NCBI GenBank assembly: GCA_024398055.1
Contig: CP073749.1
Span: forward strand, 3,038,594 to 3,102,593
Length of the DNA stretch: 64,000 nucleotides
Direction of reading: 5' to 3'
DNA from: a bacterium SCSIO 12741
GTDB taxonomy: Bacteria; Bacteroidota; Bacteroidia; Flavobacteriales_G; Salibacteraceae
Shown here: in pieces, positions 44,058 to 53,355 of the stretch
Position numbering within the stretch: the stretch's first letter is position 1
Layout: the number at the start of each line of letters is the position of its first letter
Translations under genes and position numbers: made by a program
The notes under the pieces: model-generated
Database searches by the model: none
Told to the model about the DNA's origin: nothing
What the model saw: only the letters and a program-made list of their open reading frames with translations

Positions 44058-45182
44058 ATGAAACGAGCCCTTACCCTATTGTTAGTTATTGCCCTGGTAG
44101 GAACCTTTGGATACACGATTTATTACCTGTACCAAAAGTCTCAGGAGTCGCCTAAAATGGCACTAACAGAAAAGCCATTTACCGATAATGTGATTCGAAA
44201 AACTGTGGCTACCGGATCGGTGGTTCCGCGAAAAGAGGTGGAGATTAAACCCAATATTTCAGGAATTATTCAGGAACTCTATATCGAAGCTGGCGATTTG
44301 GTTGAGGTGGGAACGGTTTTGGCCAAGGTGCGTATCATCCCAGATTTGGAACGCTTGAATGCCGCAGAAGCCCGATTGGAAAGAGCCAACATCTCGTTGG
44401 AAAATGCCCAATTGGACTACGACCGAAACCAGAAGTTGTACGAGCAAAAGGTAATTTCAGCGGCTACTTTGCAACCGTTTGAATTGGCCCTCAAAAATTC
44501 GAAACAAGAGTTGGAAGCTGCTAAGGATAACCTGGACATTATTCGTGAAGGTGCCACCCGCAAGTCGAGTGCAACCACCAATACGCTCATTCGGGCCACG
44601 GCTGGTGGAATGGTGTTGGACGTGCCAGTGAAAGAGGGAAACTCGGTGATCGAAGCCAACAACTTTAATGAGGGGACTACCATTGCCTTTATTGCCGACA
44701 TGAGTGATATGATTTTTGAAGGAAAAGTGGATGAATCAGAAGTGGGAAAACTTCGCCTGGAAATGCCACTTATTCTCAAAATCGGAGCGATCGAAGGAGA
44801 ACAGTTTGATGCTCGCCTGAGCTATATAGCACCGAAAGGAAAAGAAGAAAATGGCGCTATCCAATTTGATATCAAAGCCCAGGTAAATCTTCAGGATTCC
44901 AATTTTGTTAGAGCTGGTTACAGTGCCAATGCGGATATTGTTTTAGACCGGGTGGATAGTGTACTTTGTATCAACGAAAGCCTACTCAAGTTTGAAGAAG
45001 ACAAACCTTATGTGGAAGTTGAGATAGGTCCTCAAGAGTTTGAAAAACGCTTTATCAAAACGGGTCTTTCCGATGGAATCAAGGTGGAAATTCTCGATGG
45101 TATCACAGCCACGGACCAAATCAAATCTCGTATGGTTCCAGCCGATGAATACGAAGAGTTGAAAGCTAAGGAGCAGGTTTAG
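44058..45182 (+). CDS. HlyD/MacA-type periplasmic adaptor protein
   Basis: The 374-residue protein has an N-terminal anchor helix (ALTLLLVIALVGTFGYTIYYL), a barrel-sandwich half with EIKPNISGIIQELYIEAGDL, a coiled-coil hairpin (about 95-165, NAAEARLERANISLENAQLD), the return half (TAGGMVLDVPVKEGNSVIE) and a beta-barrel with FEGKVDESEVGKLR. This is the MacA/EmrA adaptor architecture. It starts three bases after the permease and completes a MacA-MacB-like export complex. No TolC-type outer-membrane factor is in the window. Confidence 0.93.
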   Translation: MKRALTLLLVIALVGTFGYTIYYLYQKSQESPKMALTEKPFTDNVIRKTVATGSVVPRKEVEIKPNISGIIQELYIEAGDLVEVGTVLAKVRIIPDLERLNAAEARLERANISLENAQLDYDRNQKLYEQKVISAATLQPFELALKNSKQELEAAKDNLDIIREGATRKSSATTNTLIRATAGGMVLDVPVKEGNSVIEANNFNEGTTIAFIADMSDMIFEGKVDESEVGKLRLEMPLILKIGAIEGEQFDARLSYIAPKGKEENGAIQFDIKAQVNLQDSNFVRAGYSANADIVLDRVDSVLCINESLLKFEEDKPYVEVEIGPQEFEKRFIKTGLSDGIKVEILDGITATDQIKSRMVPADEYEELKAKEQV

Positions 45183-45202
45183 AATCCCATGGTCATTGGA
45201 AG

Positions 45203-45238
45203 AATTCGGATTCCAAAATTTTGAATTCTAAATTTTGA
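45203..45238. repeat. AT-rich intergenic repeat module
   Basis: The stretch contains GAATTCGGATTCC and then AATTTTGAATTCTAAATTTTG, resembling the modules at 1291, 18752 and 40441. It follows the adaptor gene. Confidence 0.4.
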
Positions 45239-45392
45239 CGCTCTTCTTATTTGACCCTTTGGTAGTCTTGCGATGATTCCCATTCCGTTTTTGTTCGTCA
45301 AAAAACATACGTAATTCGGCATTTTGTCTACGCATCTCCTGTTGGGCTGATTCTACTTTAGTTCTGCTAAATGGATAACCCCAAACAAACAT
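45228..45392 (-). CDS. Possible small coiled-coil protein, antisense to the SRPBCC leader
   Basis: A 54-residue frame from the ATG at 45392 (a 65-residue version starts at 45425, inside the SRPBCC gene) contains an amphipathic helix, SAQQEMRRQNAELRMFFDEQ, and a basic tail ending NKKSVKI. The composition looks protein-like. Against it, its start is two bases from the start of the gene at 45394 on the other strand, so promoters would have to overlap. I keep it as a low-confidence candidate. Confidence 0.3.
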   Translation of the reverse strand: MFVWGYPFSRTKVESAQQEMRRQNAELRMFFDEQKRNGNHRKTTKGSNKKSVKI

Positions 45393-45393
45393 T

Positions 45394-45876
45394 ATGCAAG
45401 AGACAGTAAACGTAGAAAAGGTCAAATTATCTCATCGAAAAATTTATACCGACATTATCATCAAGGCCCCGGCAGAAAAGGCTTGGGAAGTACTAAGCGA
45501 TACCAGCTCCTATAAGAATTGGGCTGCTTTTATGGTCGCCATTGAAGGAGATTTAAAAGACGGGAATAAGATTACCGCGAAATTTCAATTGGATCCAGCC
45601 AAGGAAAAATTCAATACGATTGATCACCATATTCAGGTGGAGGATGGAAAATCTTTTTTCTGGGCAGAAAAGGGCCCCATGGGAATCTGTGATAATCACC
45701 ATTTTATCATTGAAGCCATTGATCACAAAACGTCCCGATTCATTCAGAAGGATGAATTGACCAAAGGAGCTACTTGGCTATTGGGAGGATATCTTTCTAA
45801 AATCTATGTGAAGGGATACCAAGCATTTAACCGTCAATTGAAAAAAGAAGCGGAACTTCGGTTTTCCAAATCTTAG
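45394..45876 (+). CDS. SRPBCC (START-like) family protein
   Basis: The 160-residue protein has the SRPBCC helix-grip pattern: KAPAEKAWEVLSDTSSYKNW, a series of beta-strands and the final helix LSKIYVKGYQAFNRQLKKEA. These proteins bind hydrophobic ligands in a deep cavity. The AraC regulator begins nine bases after its stop, so the two are probably co-transcribed. The ligand is unknown. Confidence 0.88.
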   Translation: MQETVNVEKVKLSHRKIYTDIIIKAPAEKAWEVLSDTSSYKNWAAFMVAIEGDLKDGNKITAKFQLDPAKEKFNTIDHHIQVEDGKSFFWAEKGPMGICDNHHFIIEAIDHKTSRFIQKDELTKGATWLLGGYLSKIYVKGYQAFNRQLKKEAELRFSKS

Positions 45877-45885
45877 CATCCCTTT

Positions 45886-46800
45886 ATGGACGATATTCTT
45901 CGAATCCAAAGTATTACGCAGCTACACGATCTGCTGGGCCTGGACAAACCCAAACACCCCTTGATTTCTGTTTTTACTTTCGGAAAAGAACACTACGATA
46001 ATGCAGTCGAGAATTTTAGGTACTCCTTTGAGCTCTATCAGATTAGCCTCAAGGGAAATTGCCCTTTTACCATTTCTAAGTACGGCAGAAACTCCTATGA
46101 TTTTCAGGAATGTTCTATGATTTTTACGGCACCCAATCAAGTACTGGAGTTTAATAGAAACTACAAGCCAAACGATGATGACTGTTGGACCTTGGTCTTT
46201 CATCCGGATTTGATACGGGTGGCTGATTTGGGCAAACGAATAGATGACTATTCCTTCTTTTCTTATGCCTCCAATGAGGCTCTCCATTTATCCGCTGAGG
46301 AAAGGAAAACGGTTTCAGAAATAAGCCAAAAAATAGAACGAGAGTACGATAACAACATTGATGCGCACAGCCAAACGCTCATTATTTCGAACCTCGAATT
46401 GCTGCTGAATTACTGCGTCCGGTTTTACGACCGACAGTTTTATACCCGAACCAATTTCAATCAAGGCGTTGCCAGCGATTTTGAACAGCTCTTAAAATCC
46501 TACTATGTCGAAGAAAAGCAATTGGAAATGGGAGTGCCTTCGGTTCAGTATTGTGCAGAAGAAATGGGTATGTCTCCACGCTATCTGAGTGATCTATTGC
46601 GAAAAGAAACGGGCAGGGGGACGCAGGATCATATATATCATTTCATTATTGAAAAAGCCAAAACGAGGTTGCTCAATTCGAATGATAATACCAGTGAAAT
46701 CTCTTATTACCTCGGCTTCGAATATCCCCAGTATTTCAGTAAAATGTTCAAGAAGAAAACGACAATGAGCCCTAAGGAATACCGGCAGAGTTTGAATTGA
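45886..46800 (+). CDS. AraC-family transcriptional regulator
   Basis: The 304-residue protein has an N-terminal cupin-like sensing region (about 20-180) and a C-terminal double helix-turn-helix: MGMSPRYLSDLLRKETGRG for the first and ISYYLGFEYPQYFSKMFKKK for the second, with SPKEYRQS at the end. It likely controls its own operon with the SRPBCC gene and may respond to a hydrophobic ligand. Length is typical of the family. Confidence 0.93.
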   Translation: MDDILRIQSITQLHDLLGLDKPKHPLISVFTFGKEHYDNAVENFRYSFELYQISLKGNCPFTISKYGRNSYDFQECSMIFTAPNQVLEFNRNYKPNDDDCWTLVFHPDLIRVADLGKRIDDYSFFSYASNEALHLSAEERKTVSEISQKIEREYDNNIDAHSQTLIISNLELLLNYCVRFYDRQFYTRTNFNQGVASDFEQLLKSYYVEEKQLEMGVPSVQYCAEEMGMSPRYLSDLLRKETGRGTQDHIYHFIIEKAKTRLLNSNDNTSEISYYLGFEYPQYFSKMFKKKTTMSPKEYRQSLN

Positions 46801-46823
46801 TTTGTGGGTTTTAAACCATTTCC

Positions 46824-48767
46824 TTAAAACTCATGCTTCAACCAAAAGCAGTAAGGATTCTCCTTTCTAACCAAAATTTCGAAGGCATCTAATTCAACAG
46901 AAGTTTTGGCTTTGTTCCAGAAGTAAACGACCAATTCTCCACCTTGACTCTTGTTGTAAAGGGCAGGGCCAGGTTCAAAGCTTAGCACTGTCCATGAGTT
47001 GTGGTAACCGAGGTACTGAGCAAGATTTCGGGTTTCATAATGAAGAGTGGAATCTCCTTTTACGATGGCAAGAACCAGGAATTGATTTTGTCTTTGAGAG
47101 GAGGATTGCAAATAGAAATCGGCTACTTGCTGAGGATGTTGGATGAGGTCGTTAAACGGAATCCGGTATTCAAGGGCAAACTCACAGGCTGAATCAATTT
47201 TTACAGAAGGAACAAAGTTTGAATCTTCTTGTAAACGACAGCCATCGTGAATGTTCCAGGAACCCTGTCCCGAAGGGTAAAACACGGATTCATAAAATGC
47301 GGTGTCCTGAATGTTTTTGTAGTTCAGCGTATCTCTAAAATCCTTGCTTAATAGGAAGTAATCCAGCAGGTAGTAATTGCCACGTTCAAGCAGATATGGA
47401 TATTCTTTGCGTAGTCTACCAATCCAATCGCGACCCGGTTGCCAGGCCGCCGATACTGCTATACGATCGGATCCCGTTTCCTGGACAAAGTTTTCTGCCT
47501 GGTACAGTGAAGCACTGTCGGTCCATTCGATTAAGCGATATGGCGCTCTTTCCTTATTGGGCCATTGCAGGTCAAAAAAGTGGGTCATCGAGGTAGAACC
47601 TCGGTAGAGCAGGGGTACATTAGAATCCTTAAGTTGGAGTTTGGCTTTTTCCCAAGCGATAACGGGTTTCTCATAGCCGTCTTCATAAAAGCGTTCGTAG
47701 TACTCACGCCCGTATATCAAGGAATAAACCGAGGGGATTAAGACCAATAACAAAAAGGCGATCTGGTAAGAGGTTTTTTCGGTACGTATCAGTGAAAAGG
47801 CAGCGAGCAGCAGAAAGGGAAAACCGAAAAGTAGTCCCGAATACTGTAGCATTGGGGTTCTCCAAATGGAATACAAATAGCCAATGAGAAAAGGTAGTGC
47901 AAACCAACTTAGACTCAACAACCTTCGACCCCAGAACTGGAATAGATTTTTGCCCGAAGTAAGTATTCCAATCCCGATAACGGCAAGTATGCAAACCGTA
48001 AATACATCAGAAAAATGAAACAGAAAATTCAGCCATTGCCACAGGAAATCATCTTCGGGTGGCGGCAACCATCCACCCGGTGATCCATAGGCCAATTGCT
48101 TAACAAAGAGTGGAAGATGGGGCAAGTACAAAGCACCTAAAGCCAGGGATAACAGGATGTACTGCTTCCATTCGCTTTTTCGTAAAAACAGGAGGGCTGA
48201 AGCCCAAATAATGCCAGCCATCATAAAGCTGAAATAATGGTTGTACATGGCCAGAGATGTAGAAATCAACCATCCTACCTGAACGCCAATACTTCGTTTT
48301 TCATCAAACACGTATCGCGTAAAGAACCAAGCCGCGGCAAGAGCGAAAAACATCCCGCTAGCATACGGCCGAATGATTTGGCTATACATCACCGAAAACT
48401 GTACCGATGCCAGAAGAGCAGAACTCAATAATCCAGTGGTAGGGCTAAACCAACGTTTGCCCAGGTAGAAGGTAATGACCACGGATCCCAATCCCATGAG
48501 TAGAAAAGGCAACTTGACCAAGGCCGTTTCATAGCCCACCAACTGAGTGTAGTAGTGCATCATGATCTGGATACCTGCGGGATGCACGTCATTCCAAATT
48601 CCTTCGCGGATCAATTCTTCAAAACTCCCATAGCCGGTGCGGTGCAGGACGCTTAATTCATCCAAGGTAAAGGAGATTTCCGAAGCCCTGAAAAACCGGA
48701 GTACAGCCGCCGTTGGAAAAACGACCAACCAAAACAAGCCTATGGTGATCCGGTTTGAGGAAATCAT
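46824..48767 (-). CDS. Membrane glycosyltransferase, GT39/PMT-like
   Basis: The 647-residue protein has about 10-11 predicted membrane helices in residues 1-340 followed by a periplasmic C-terminal domain. The first loop carries the acidic pair of GT-C enzymes (SFTLDELSVLHRTG) and a second loop IWNDVHPAGIQIMMHYYTQL, with PYASGMFFALAAAWFFTRYV after it. GT39-type enzymes transfer sugar from a lipid-phosphate donor to protein or lipid on the outer face of the membrane. Acceptor unknown. A -7 box (TATTTTTG on the minus strand, 48779-48772) abuts the start codon. Confidence 0.85.
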   Translation of the reverse strand: MISSNRITIGLFWLVVFPTAAVLRFFRASEISFTLDELSVLHRTGYGSFEELIREGIWNDVHPAGIQIMMHYYTQLVGYETALVKLPFLLMGLGSVVITFYLGKRWFSPTTGLLSSALLASVQFSVMYSQIIRPYASGMFFALAAAWFFTRYVFDEKRSIGVQVGWLISTSLAMYNHYFSFMMAGIIWASALLFLRKSEWKQYILLSLALGALYLPHLPLFVKQLAYGSPGGWLPPPEDDFLWQWLNFLFHFSDVFTVCILAVIGIGILTSGKNLFQFWGRRLLSLSWFALPFLIGYLYSIWRTPMLQYSGLLFGFPFLLLAAFSLIRTEKTSYQIAFLLLVLIPSVYSLIYGREYYERFYEDGYEKPVIAWEKAKLQLKDSNVPLLYRGSTSMTHFFDLQWPNKERAPYRLIEWTDSASLYQAENFVQETGSDRIAVSAAWQPGRDWIGRLRKEYPYLLERGNYYLLDYFLLSKDFRDTLNYKNIQDTAFYESVFYPSGQGSWNIHDGCRLQEDSNFVPSVKIDSACEFALEYRIPFNDLIQHPQQVADFYLQSSSQRQNQFLVLAIVKGDSTLHYETRNLAQYLGYHNSWTVLSFEPGPALYNKSQGGELVVYFWNKAKTSVELDAFEILVRKENPYCFWLKHEF

Positions 48768-48771
48768 GGGC

Positions 48772-48779
48772 CAAAAATA
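48772..48779 (-). promoter_or_regulatory. -7 box abutting the GT39-like start codon
   Basis: Reads TATTTTTG on the minus strand, exactly TAnnTTTG, only four bases before the ATG at 48767. No -33 element is visible. If functional it would give a leaderless or nearly leaderless mRNA. Confidence 0.3.
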
Positions 48780-48846
48780 GAGAACGGTTTGAATAGTTCT
48801 TGTGCCAATCGCTGTTCAGAACAATACTGTAATTTTACCCCGACCC

Positions 48847-50754
48847 ATGGCCACGACAAAACATACGGAAATCCTTAAGAAATACTGGGGTTATGACGCT
48901 TTTCGTCCGCTTCAACAAGACATCATTGAGTCTGTTTTAGTGGGTACGGATACTTTGGCTTTGTTGCCCACCGGTGGAGGAAAATCGATTTGTTTTCAAG
49001 TACCTGCTTTAATGAGTGAGGGGCTATGTCTGGTCATTTCTCCGCTCATCGCCCTCATGAAGGATCAAGTACAAAACCTTCAGGAAAAAGGAATTAAGGC
49101 CCAGGCCCTGACTTCGGGGATGAGTAGACGTGAGATTGATGTAGCCCTTGACAACTGTATTTATGGATCGATCAAGTTTCTTTACGTATCGCCCGAGAGG
49201 TTGAGATCGGAGTTGTTTCGCAGCCGGGTACAGCAGATGAATTTATCTCTGATTGCGGTGGACGAAGCGCACTGTATTTCGCAATGGGGTTATGATTTTA
49301 GACCCGATTACCTTGAAATTGCCCAACTGCGCGAATGGGCACCTGGGGTACGAATGATTGCCTTGACAGCCACGGCTACACCCGAAGTGGTGGTCGACAT
49401 TCAGGAAAAACTACAATTTGCCAAGCCTTGTGTCTTTCAGAAAAGTTTTGAGCGATCCAATTTGGTGTATTTGGTATACCGCGAACCAGATAAGTTTGGA
49501 AAACTACGTCGACTGATCGACAAGGTGGGTGGTTCGGGAATCGTTTATGTTCGAAACCGCAGGCGAACCATGGATTTGGCTCGGCAATTGAAGCAATTGG
49601 GCTACTCTGCTGAGGCCTATCATGCGGGTATGGGAATCACCGAAAGAGATGCCCGACAGCATTCTTGGATAAAAGGAGAAACCCAGATCATAGTGGCGAC
49701 CAATGCCTTTGGAATGGGAATCGATAAACCTGACGTTCGCTGGGTGGTCCATCTGGACTTGCCGGAATCGCCAGAAGCCTATTTCCAAGAGGCGGGTAGG
49801 GCTGGAAGAGATGGGAAAAAATCCTGGGCGGTGCTCCTGTTTGATGAAGGAGATATTGAGAAACTTCGGGAAAATTGGTTGACCTCTTTTCCGGAAAAAC
49901 CGTTCATAAAGCGGGTATACACCGGTTTGGGGAATTACCTTCAACTGGCCATTGGGTCGGGAGAAGGCCGGATATTTCCCTTTGATTTGATTGATTTTTC
50001 CAACCGGTATCGGTTCAATCCAACGGAAACTTTTCACGCTCTAAAGCTTCTCGAACGAGAGGGCTATATTCACCTGTCGGATGCGGTTTATCAGCCGTCT
50101 AAGATTCAGGTGCTGTTGTCTAAATCGGAATTGTATAACCTGGAAGTTTCTCAGCCGGCCAGAAGTCAAATTCTCTTGACTTTACTCCGGTCTTATTCGG
50201 GAATGTTTGATCATCCTACTCCGGTCAGGGAGAAGTTGTTGGCCCAACGTCTCAATATAACCACGGGTGAATTGAGGAAAAAACTGCAGCACCTGCATCG
50301 GCAAAGAGTGATCGATTATCAACCATCCTCGGAAACTCCGAGAATTACCTTTCTCAAGGAAAGACTTCAGGATGAAAATGTGTTTCTCTCCAAGATCAAC
50401 TACGAGGATCGGAAAAAGACCGGAGGGCAAAAAATGGAGGCGATGCTGGAGTATGTGCGATCCGAGCAATGTACGTCTCAAATTCTACTGCAGTATTTTG
50501 GAGAGGATGATGCCCCTGAATGCGGACAGTGTAATCGATGTCAGCAAAGACAATCCAATCATACCTCGTATTCCAGGGAGGAACTCATGCAGCTGATTAT
50601 GCAAAAACTGGAGATAGGACCTGTAGCATTATCCGATTTGATCAAGGATTTCTCGCTTATTGAAGAGAACCAGCTGATAGAGACAGTCCAATGGCTTCAC
50701 GGTGACGGACGTCTTGAAATAGGGCCTGGGAATCGGTTAAAACGCCTTTATTGA
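48847..50754 (+). CDS. recQ: RecQ-family ATP-dependent DNA helicase
   Basis: The protein has 635 residues from the ATG at 48847; an upstream in-frame codon at 48802 would add 15 residues and lies in the promoter region. Motifs: I LLPTGGGKSICFQVPA, II VDEAHCISQWGYDFRPDY (DEAH box with the RecQ aromatic loop), III ALTATAT, VI EAGRAGRDG. A zinc-binding RecQ-C region with four cysteines (SEQCTSQ, ECGQCNRC) and a winged-helix-like C-terminus follow. I see no HRDC domain. RecQ unwinds DNA in recombination and repair. The end overlaps the convergent TMTC-like gene by seven bases. Confidence 0.94.
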   Translation: MATTKHTEILKKYWGYDAFRPLQQDIIESVLVGTDTLALLPTGGGKSICFQVPALMSEGLCLVISPLIALMKDQVQNLQEKGIKAQALTSGMSRREIDVALDNCIYGSIKFLYVSPERLRSELFRSRVQQMNLSLIAVDEAHCISQWGYDFRPDYLEIAQLREWAPGVRMIALTATATPEVVVDIQEKLQFAKPCVFQKSFERSNLVYLVYREPDKFGKLRRLIDKVGGSGIVYVRNRRRTMDLARQLKQLGYSAEAYHAGMGITERDARQHSWIKGETQIIVATNAFGMGIDKPDVRWVVHLDLPESPEAYFQEAGRAGRDGKKSWAVLLFDEGDIEKLRENWLTSFPEKPFIKRVYTGLGNYLQLAIGSGEGRIFPFDLIDFSNRYRFNPTETFHALKLLEREGYIHLSDAVYQPSKIQVLLSKSELYNLEVSQPARSQILLTLLRSYSGMFDHPTPVREKLLAQRLNITTGELRKKLQHLHRQRVIDYQPSSETPRITFLKERLQDENVFLSKINYEDRKKTGGQKMEAMLEYVRSEQCTSQILLQYFGEDDAPECGQCNRCQQRQSNHTSYSREELMQLIMQKLEIGPVALSDLIKDFSLIEENQLIETVQWLHGDGRLEIGPGNRLKRLY

Positions 50755-52778
50755 GGCGAGCTGTTCTGACCGATTAATTCTATGCATTCCTGAGCTTTTT
50801 CGTCATTTCCCAATTGGTGATATGCAGCCGCCATGTTGTTCAAAATGTTGGCATCTCCGGGCACATAAACAAGAGCTGTTTTCAGGTGCGTAAGGGCATT
50901 TTCAAATTGGCCCTGAATTAAGTAAATGGTTCCGATGGAGGATTGAGAATGAGCAAAAGCCGGATTCTCAGGAGTAACTTTTAGGAATCCCCGAATGGCG
51001 TTATCGTATTCCTCCAATTGGAATTGAGACATGGCCAGGTAGTAATTCACCTCTTCGAATTCTGGACGAATGCTTCGAGCCCGGTCAAAGTAAACCCGTG
51101 AAGAGTCAAAGCGACGTTCGTTCAGGAATGTCGCTCCGGTGTTGAACAGACTGAGGTATTGAAAATTGGTATCGCTGGAATGATGTAACTGGGCAAAAGG
51201 GGTGCGAGCCTGGGCAAACTGTCCCAAATTCAAATAAGCCTCGCCAAGCTGTAAACTGATTTGCTCATCCTCAGGAAACTTCTGGGAACCTTCCTTGCTT
51301 ACCTTCAACATTTTGTCCCATTTACCTTGATTTTTTAGTACATCGGCCATTTCCTGGTAGATGTCGATGTACTCGGAGTAAATGGAGTAACTTTTGGTCA
51401 GGTAGTTCAAAGAGGACTGCAAAAGTCTTGAACGCTCATCCTGCTGGGTAGAAGCAAGGGCTTGACGCTTCAGTTGCTGACCGGCAAACCAATTTGCCCG
51501 GAAGGAGTTTTGGGATGTTTTCACATCCGTCAAGAGCAAGGTGTCGTTGTTTTCCCAAACTGGATTTCGCTGAATAGTGAGAACCGAAAAAATAAGGATA
51601 ACCAAGCCCAAAATTCCATAGATGACGGCCGGCTTTTTTTCCTTCAAAAGCTGGATATGGATTAAGCAAACAAGGCCTAAAATAAAACCAAAGGAAGGAG
51701 TAAGTAGAAACCGTTCGCCGGCAGAAGAAGCGATGGACACAACCAGGTTGGAGTAGATGCTCAAGGTGATCAGAAACCACAACCAGCCCAAGGCCTGAAC
51801 TTGCTTTTTTAATAACCCCCAAATGGCTAAGGCAAGAATGGAGATATAAAGCAAAGCCGAAATCCAGAATTGGGGTGAACTTAGATCGATGATTTCAAAA
51901 AAGCTGAGCGAGTAATCGTAGGTCAATGGAGAAGGGAATATGAGCAACTTCAAGTAGTAGAGCAAAATCGCGAAGGCCGTTGCCAGGTATTCTCCAAATC
52001 CGTTAGTTAGCAATAAGGCATTGTTAATCGCCGATAGTTTTTCTGAATCCCCATCAAAGGTTTGAGTGGATAGCACGGAGGAACGCAACAAGAAATAAAC
52101 GAGAACGGGGGCCACAAAAAGCAAAGCTTTTGGGAGGGATTTCCGTACATTTCCTGATCCAAAGAACCAGGCGGCAAGTGGAAATAGTAGGACAAAAGTG
52201 ACTGCATTCTCCTTACTGAGCAGGGCCAAAAGGTATACGCCAAGCGATGCGATTAGCGTTGAAAGGTTTGAATTTTCAAGGTACTTGGAAAACAGAAAGA
52301 GGGCCGAAATTCCCAAGCCAAATGAGAGCAGTTCGTCCAAACTTTTGATGTTAGCCACCACTTCCGTATGCAAGGGATGGACAGCAAAGACCAAGGCTAA
52401 GAGCAATACCAAAACGGGTTTGTCAGGCATCCATTTGCGGAGCAGGAGATAGCCTATTCCACAAAACAGGCTGTATAACAATACCTGAAGAAAATGATGG
52501 GCAAAAGGGGAGTTGTTGGTTAATCCATAAACCAGCGCATGAAGGGTTAGGGGCAGGGGACGGTAGGACTCATCATCCGCACCGCTAAAACCATAGAGGT
52601 AGGCATGGGACCAAATCTCGCCAATTCCGCCTACTCCTTTTTGAACGAGTGAATTGCCTGTTATTGCCGAAAGATCATCCAGCGCAAATTGGTTGCCCAA
52701 TGAGTTGGCATATACCAACCAGCAGGTGATCACTACAATAAAAAAGGAATAAAGGGGATTACGCCAAACTGCATTCAT
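50748..52778 (-). CDS. TMTC-like membrane glycosyltransferase with C-terminal TPRs
   Basis: The 676-residue protein has about 11 membrane helices (residues about 10-400) and a C-terminal TPR solenoid (about 430-670). The N-terminal signature NQFALDDLSAITGNS has the catalytic Asp-Asp, and AVHPLHTEVVANIKSLDELL is the second conserved loop; both are hallmarks of the TMTC/DUF1736 O-mannosyltransferase family. These enzymes glycosylate secreted or periplasmic proteins from lipid-linked donors. With the GT39-like gene on the other side of recQ it may be part of envelope protein O-glycosylation, which is known in Bacteroidota. That role is inference. Confidence 0.88.
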   Translation of the reverse strand: MNAVWRNPLYSFFIVVITCWLVYANSLGNQFALDDLSAITGNSLVQKGVGGIGEIWSHAYLYGFSGADDESYRPLPLTLHALVYGLTNNSPFAHHFLQVLLYSLFCGIGYLLLRKWMPDKPVLVLLLALVFAVHPLHTEVVANIKSLDELLSFGLGISALFLFSKYLENSNLSTLIASLGVYLLALLSKENAVTFVLLFPLAAWFFGSGNVRKSLPKALLFVAPVLVYFLLRSSVLSTQTFDGDSEKLSAINNALLLTNGFGEYLATAFAILLYYLKLLIFPSPLTYDYSLSFFEIIDLSSPQFWISALLYISILALAIWGLLKKQVQALGWLWFLITLSIYSNLVVSIASSAGERFLLTPSFGFILGLVCLIHIQLLKEKKPAVIYGILGLVILIFSVLTIQRNPVWENNDTLLLTDVKTSQNSFRANWFAGQQLKRQALASTQQDERSRLLQSSLNYLTKSYSIYSEYIDIYQEMADVLKNQGKWDKMLKVSKEGSQKFPEDEQISLQLGEAYLNLGQFAQARTPFAQLHHSSDTNFQYLSLFNTGATFLNERRFDSSRVYFDRARSIRPEFEEVNYYLAMSQFQLEEYDNAIRGFLKVTPENPAFAHSQSSIGTIYLIQGQFENALTHLKTALVYVPGDANILNNMAAAYHQLGNDEKAQECIELIGQNSSPQ

Positions 52779-52815
52779 TCCGAAAAGGGATTATGAAATT
52801 TTGGGCATGAAAATA

Positions 52816-53238
52816 CTAATTCATGTACTTCTTCACCCTTCCTAATAACTCTTCGGTAGGCAAGTCTTGATCCAGGTACTTTTTAATGACTCCGATCAAT
52901 TCCTCGGTGAGATTCGGATGAATGCCCAATTTAAAGCCAATTTGGCGGACAAATTCCTCTTCCTCTTTAGTCACTACTCCATCGATCTTGGTCAGGTAAA
53001 GGATTTGATATAGGATGGTCATTCGGTGCTTTTCAAGTTGGGGCGGGTCAAATTCAAAATCTTCAGAACTGGACCAAATCTCTTTCATTTCCGCTTCATC
53101 GATACCTAAACGCTGCCGCATATTCTCGATGAAAAAATGCTCTGTATCGTCCACATTTTGGTCAGCTTTGGCGAGCCTGATAAAGAGGGCGAGTAAGGAT
53201 TTCTTGTTGTTGCGGATTTTTTCGAAGGGGTCGTTCAT
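52816..53238 (-). CDS. TerB-like domain protein
   Basis: This 140-residue all-helical protein has the TerB/DjlA-type acidic pattern: LAKADQNVDDTEHFFIENMR and LTKIDGVVTKEEEEFVRQIG, two similar halves. TerB domains bind metal or membranes and are linked to tellurite resistance and stress. There are no other ter genes here, so no resistance role is claimed. Confidence 0.85.
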   Translation of the reverse strand: MNDPFEKIRNNKKSLLALFIRLAKADQNVDDTEHFFIENMRQRLGIDEAEMKEIWSSSEDFEFDPPQLEKHRMTILYQILYLTKIDGVVTKEEEEFVRQIGFKLGIHPNLTEELIGVIKKYLDQDLPTEELLGRVKKYMN

Positions 53239-53324
53239 AGAACAAAGGAATCAAAATTTATCTTCTTGAGCTTCATATCACTGGCTAATTGGGTGCAGTG
53301 CCCGTAGAATTGGGCTTTCTGAAC

Positions 53325-53332
53325 TATCTTTG
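53325..53332 (+). promoter_or_regulatory. -7 box of the aminotransferase gene
   Basis: TATCTTTG is an exact TAnnTTTG match 23 bases before the ATG at 53356. No -33 TTTG lies at the usual distance. Confidence 0.45.
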
Positions 53333-53355
53333 GTACCCAAAATACGGCATTCAAA

